Source: Hydrogenophaga sp. (lineage in GTDB: Bacteria > Pseudomonadota > Gammaproteobacteria > Burkholderiales > Burkholderiaceae_C). From it: 6,858 nucleotides of DNA. Within the stretch, counting starts at the first letter, position 1. Every line of letters starts with the position of its first letter. Location of the stretch: the NCBI GenBank assembly GCA_030684755.1, contig JAUXXN010000437.1, positions 1 to 6,858 on the forward strand, in the 5' to 3' direction. Shown here in pieces: positions 6,088-6,858 of this stretch. A program made the translations under genes and the position numbers. The notes below the pieces were generated by a model. The model was not told the origin of the DNA and ran no database searches. It saw only the letters and a list, made by a program, of their open reading frames with translations.

Positions 6088-6858
6088 ATGCTGCGCGCTA
6101 AATTGGACCGCGCCTCCCGCCTGCTCTGGTACACCGTGGCGGCTGCGGTGCTGGCGGCTTGGTTGGGTGCGTTTGGGTACACGACGCTGCGCTTGCGGGA
6201 GCAAGCCCTTCAAGACGGCTTGGCCAGCACCCAGCTCTACACCACCAGCTTGGAAGACAGCCTGACCCAAGCGCTGCGTGTGCTGGAGTTGTCGGGGCAT
6301 GCGTTGCAAGAGCAATTCACCGGTGACCCGGGCTCGGTGGCCATGCTGAATCAGGAGCTGCAAAGCCGTGAGCGCAGCATGCCGTTTGCACGCTCGCTGT
6401 CCATCGCCGACAGCGAGGGCCGCATTCTGAGCAGCTCGAACCGCGACAACATCGGCATCCGGGTGGACCTGAGTACCGCCTACCCCCAGGCAGGGCCCGA
6501 CGTTTCCATGGTGCGCATGGGCCGAAGCATACCGGGGCGCGACTGGAACCGTTGGCCGGCTGCCAGCCAGCAACCGCTTCAAGAAGCCAGCAGCTTCGTG
6601 CCCCTGTACCTGCCCTGGCGCACCAACGGGCGTGTGTTTTGGTGGGTGGTCGCGCTGAACTTTGACCATTTCCAAACCCAGGCCAAACTGCTGTTCAACG
6701 CCGACGAGCTGCAAGCGCACTGGGTGCGCTACGACGGCACCCACCTGAGCAGCACCGACACCACCACGGCAGCGCCCATTCTTCAATCTCGCGCCCAGAC
6801 CTTGGGGCAATGGATGCAGGCGCAAGACTTTGGCACCCACACCTGGCAAGACGCGGGC
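6088..6858 (+). CDS. Membrane sensor protein with periplasmic PDC-like domain, N-terminal part (signal-transduction output domain not seen)
   Basis: An open frame begins at ATG 6088 and runs off the right edge; 257 codons are visible. A basic start (MLRAKLDRASR) is followed by a transmembrane helix at about residues 12-33, then a long region expected in the periplasm. That region opens with a helical stretch (35-77) and contains RSLSIADSEGRILSSS (102-117), NIGIRVDLS (121-129), GRSIPGRDW (145-153) and VFWWVVALNFDHF (183-195). This arrangement recalls PDC/Cache-type sensing domains in betaproteobacterial histidine kinases and diguanylate cyclases. The second membrane helix and the output domain (kinase, PAS, GGDEF or EAL) would lie beyond the window, so the enzyme class is open. 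There is no good Shine-Dalgarno before the ATG. It starts 38 bp after the solute-binding-protein gene, same strand and probably same transcript, which suggests the two act together in sensing. Confidence 0.75.
   Translation, partial: MLRAKLDRASRLLWYTVAAAVLAAWLGAFGYTTLRLREQALQDGLASTQLYTTSLEDSLTQALRVLELSGHALQEQFTGDPGSVAMLNQELQSRERSMPFARSLSIADSEGRILSSSNRDNIGIRVDLSTAYPQAGPDVSMVRMGRSIPGRDWNRWPAASQQPLQEASSFVPLYLPWRTNGRVFWWVVALNFDHFQTQAKLLFNADELQAHWVRYDGTHLSSTDTTTAAPILQSRAQTLGQWMQAQDFGTHTWQDAG

Noticed and set aside
5950..6849. A 299-codon minus-strand frame opposite the sensor gene
   Set aside because: The plus strand gives a sensible TM helix and periplasmic sensor motifs. The minus frame has no recognisable domain and is a shadow.

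Overview
The window is GC-rich, protein-dense bacterial DNA. Gene content and codon bias fit a betaproteobacterium, probably Burkholderiales/Comamonadaceae; this is inference, since no rRNA or other marker is present. It looks like ordinary chromosome: there is no transposase, integrase, tRNA or CRISPR array. No intrinsic terminator (GC hairpin followed by a T run) was found between genes.

Layout. Leftward genes, read from right to left: an Lrp/AsnC-type regulator (3776-3357), a large membrane-anchored penicillin-acylase-family Ntn hydrolase (3277-848, GTG start), a Uma2-family (DUF820) nuclease-fold protein whose ATG directly abuts the acylase stop (847-287), and the start of a VOC/glyoxalase-fold gene (179 to beyond base 1). 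Rightward genes: ornithine cyclodeaminase (3917-5011), divergent from the Lrp gene across a 140-bp AT-richer spacer; a 237-bp stretch holding a decayed second Lrp gene end, a perfect palindrome and a doubtful small ORF; a periplasmic amino-acid-type solute-binding protein (5249-6049); and a membrane sensor protein (6088 to beyond the end) of which only the TM segment and periplasmic domain are visible.

How they may work together. The Lrp/ocd divergent pair is a standard local regulator-target arrangement for amino-acid catabolism (ornithine to proline plus ammonia). The spacer carries helically phased T-tracts that match Lrp half-sites, so it is the likely control region. The acylase lies just downstream of the Lrp gene in the same direction and could share its control. 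The solute-binding protein followed by a membrane sensor looks like a ligand-detection pair rather than an ABC importer, because no permease or ATPase follows.

The most unusual item is a 35-36-bp imperfect direct repeat flanking the lrp-ocd pair. It consists of the 3' end of the Lrp gene and an isolated copy after ocd that encodes a similar C-terminus, which points to a lost paralogue or an old rearrangement.
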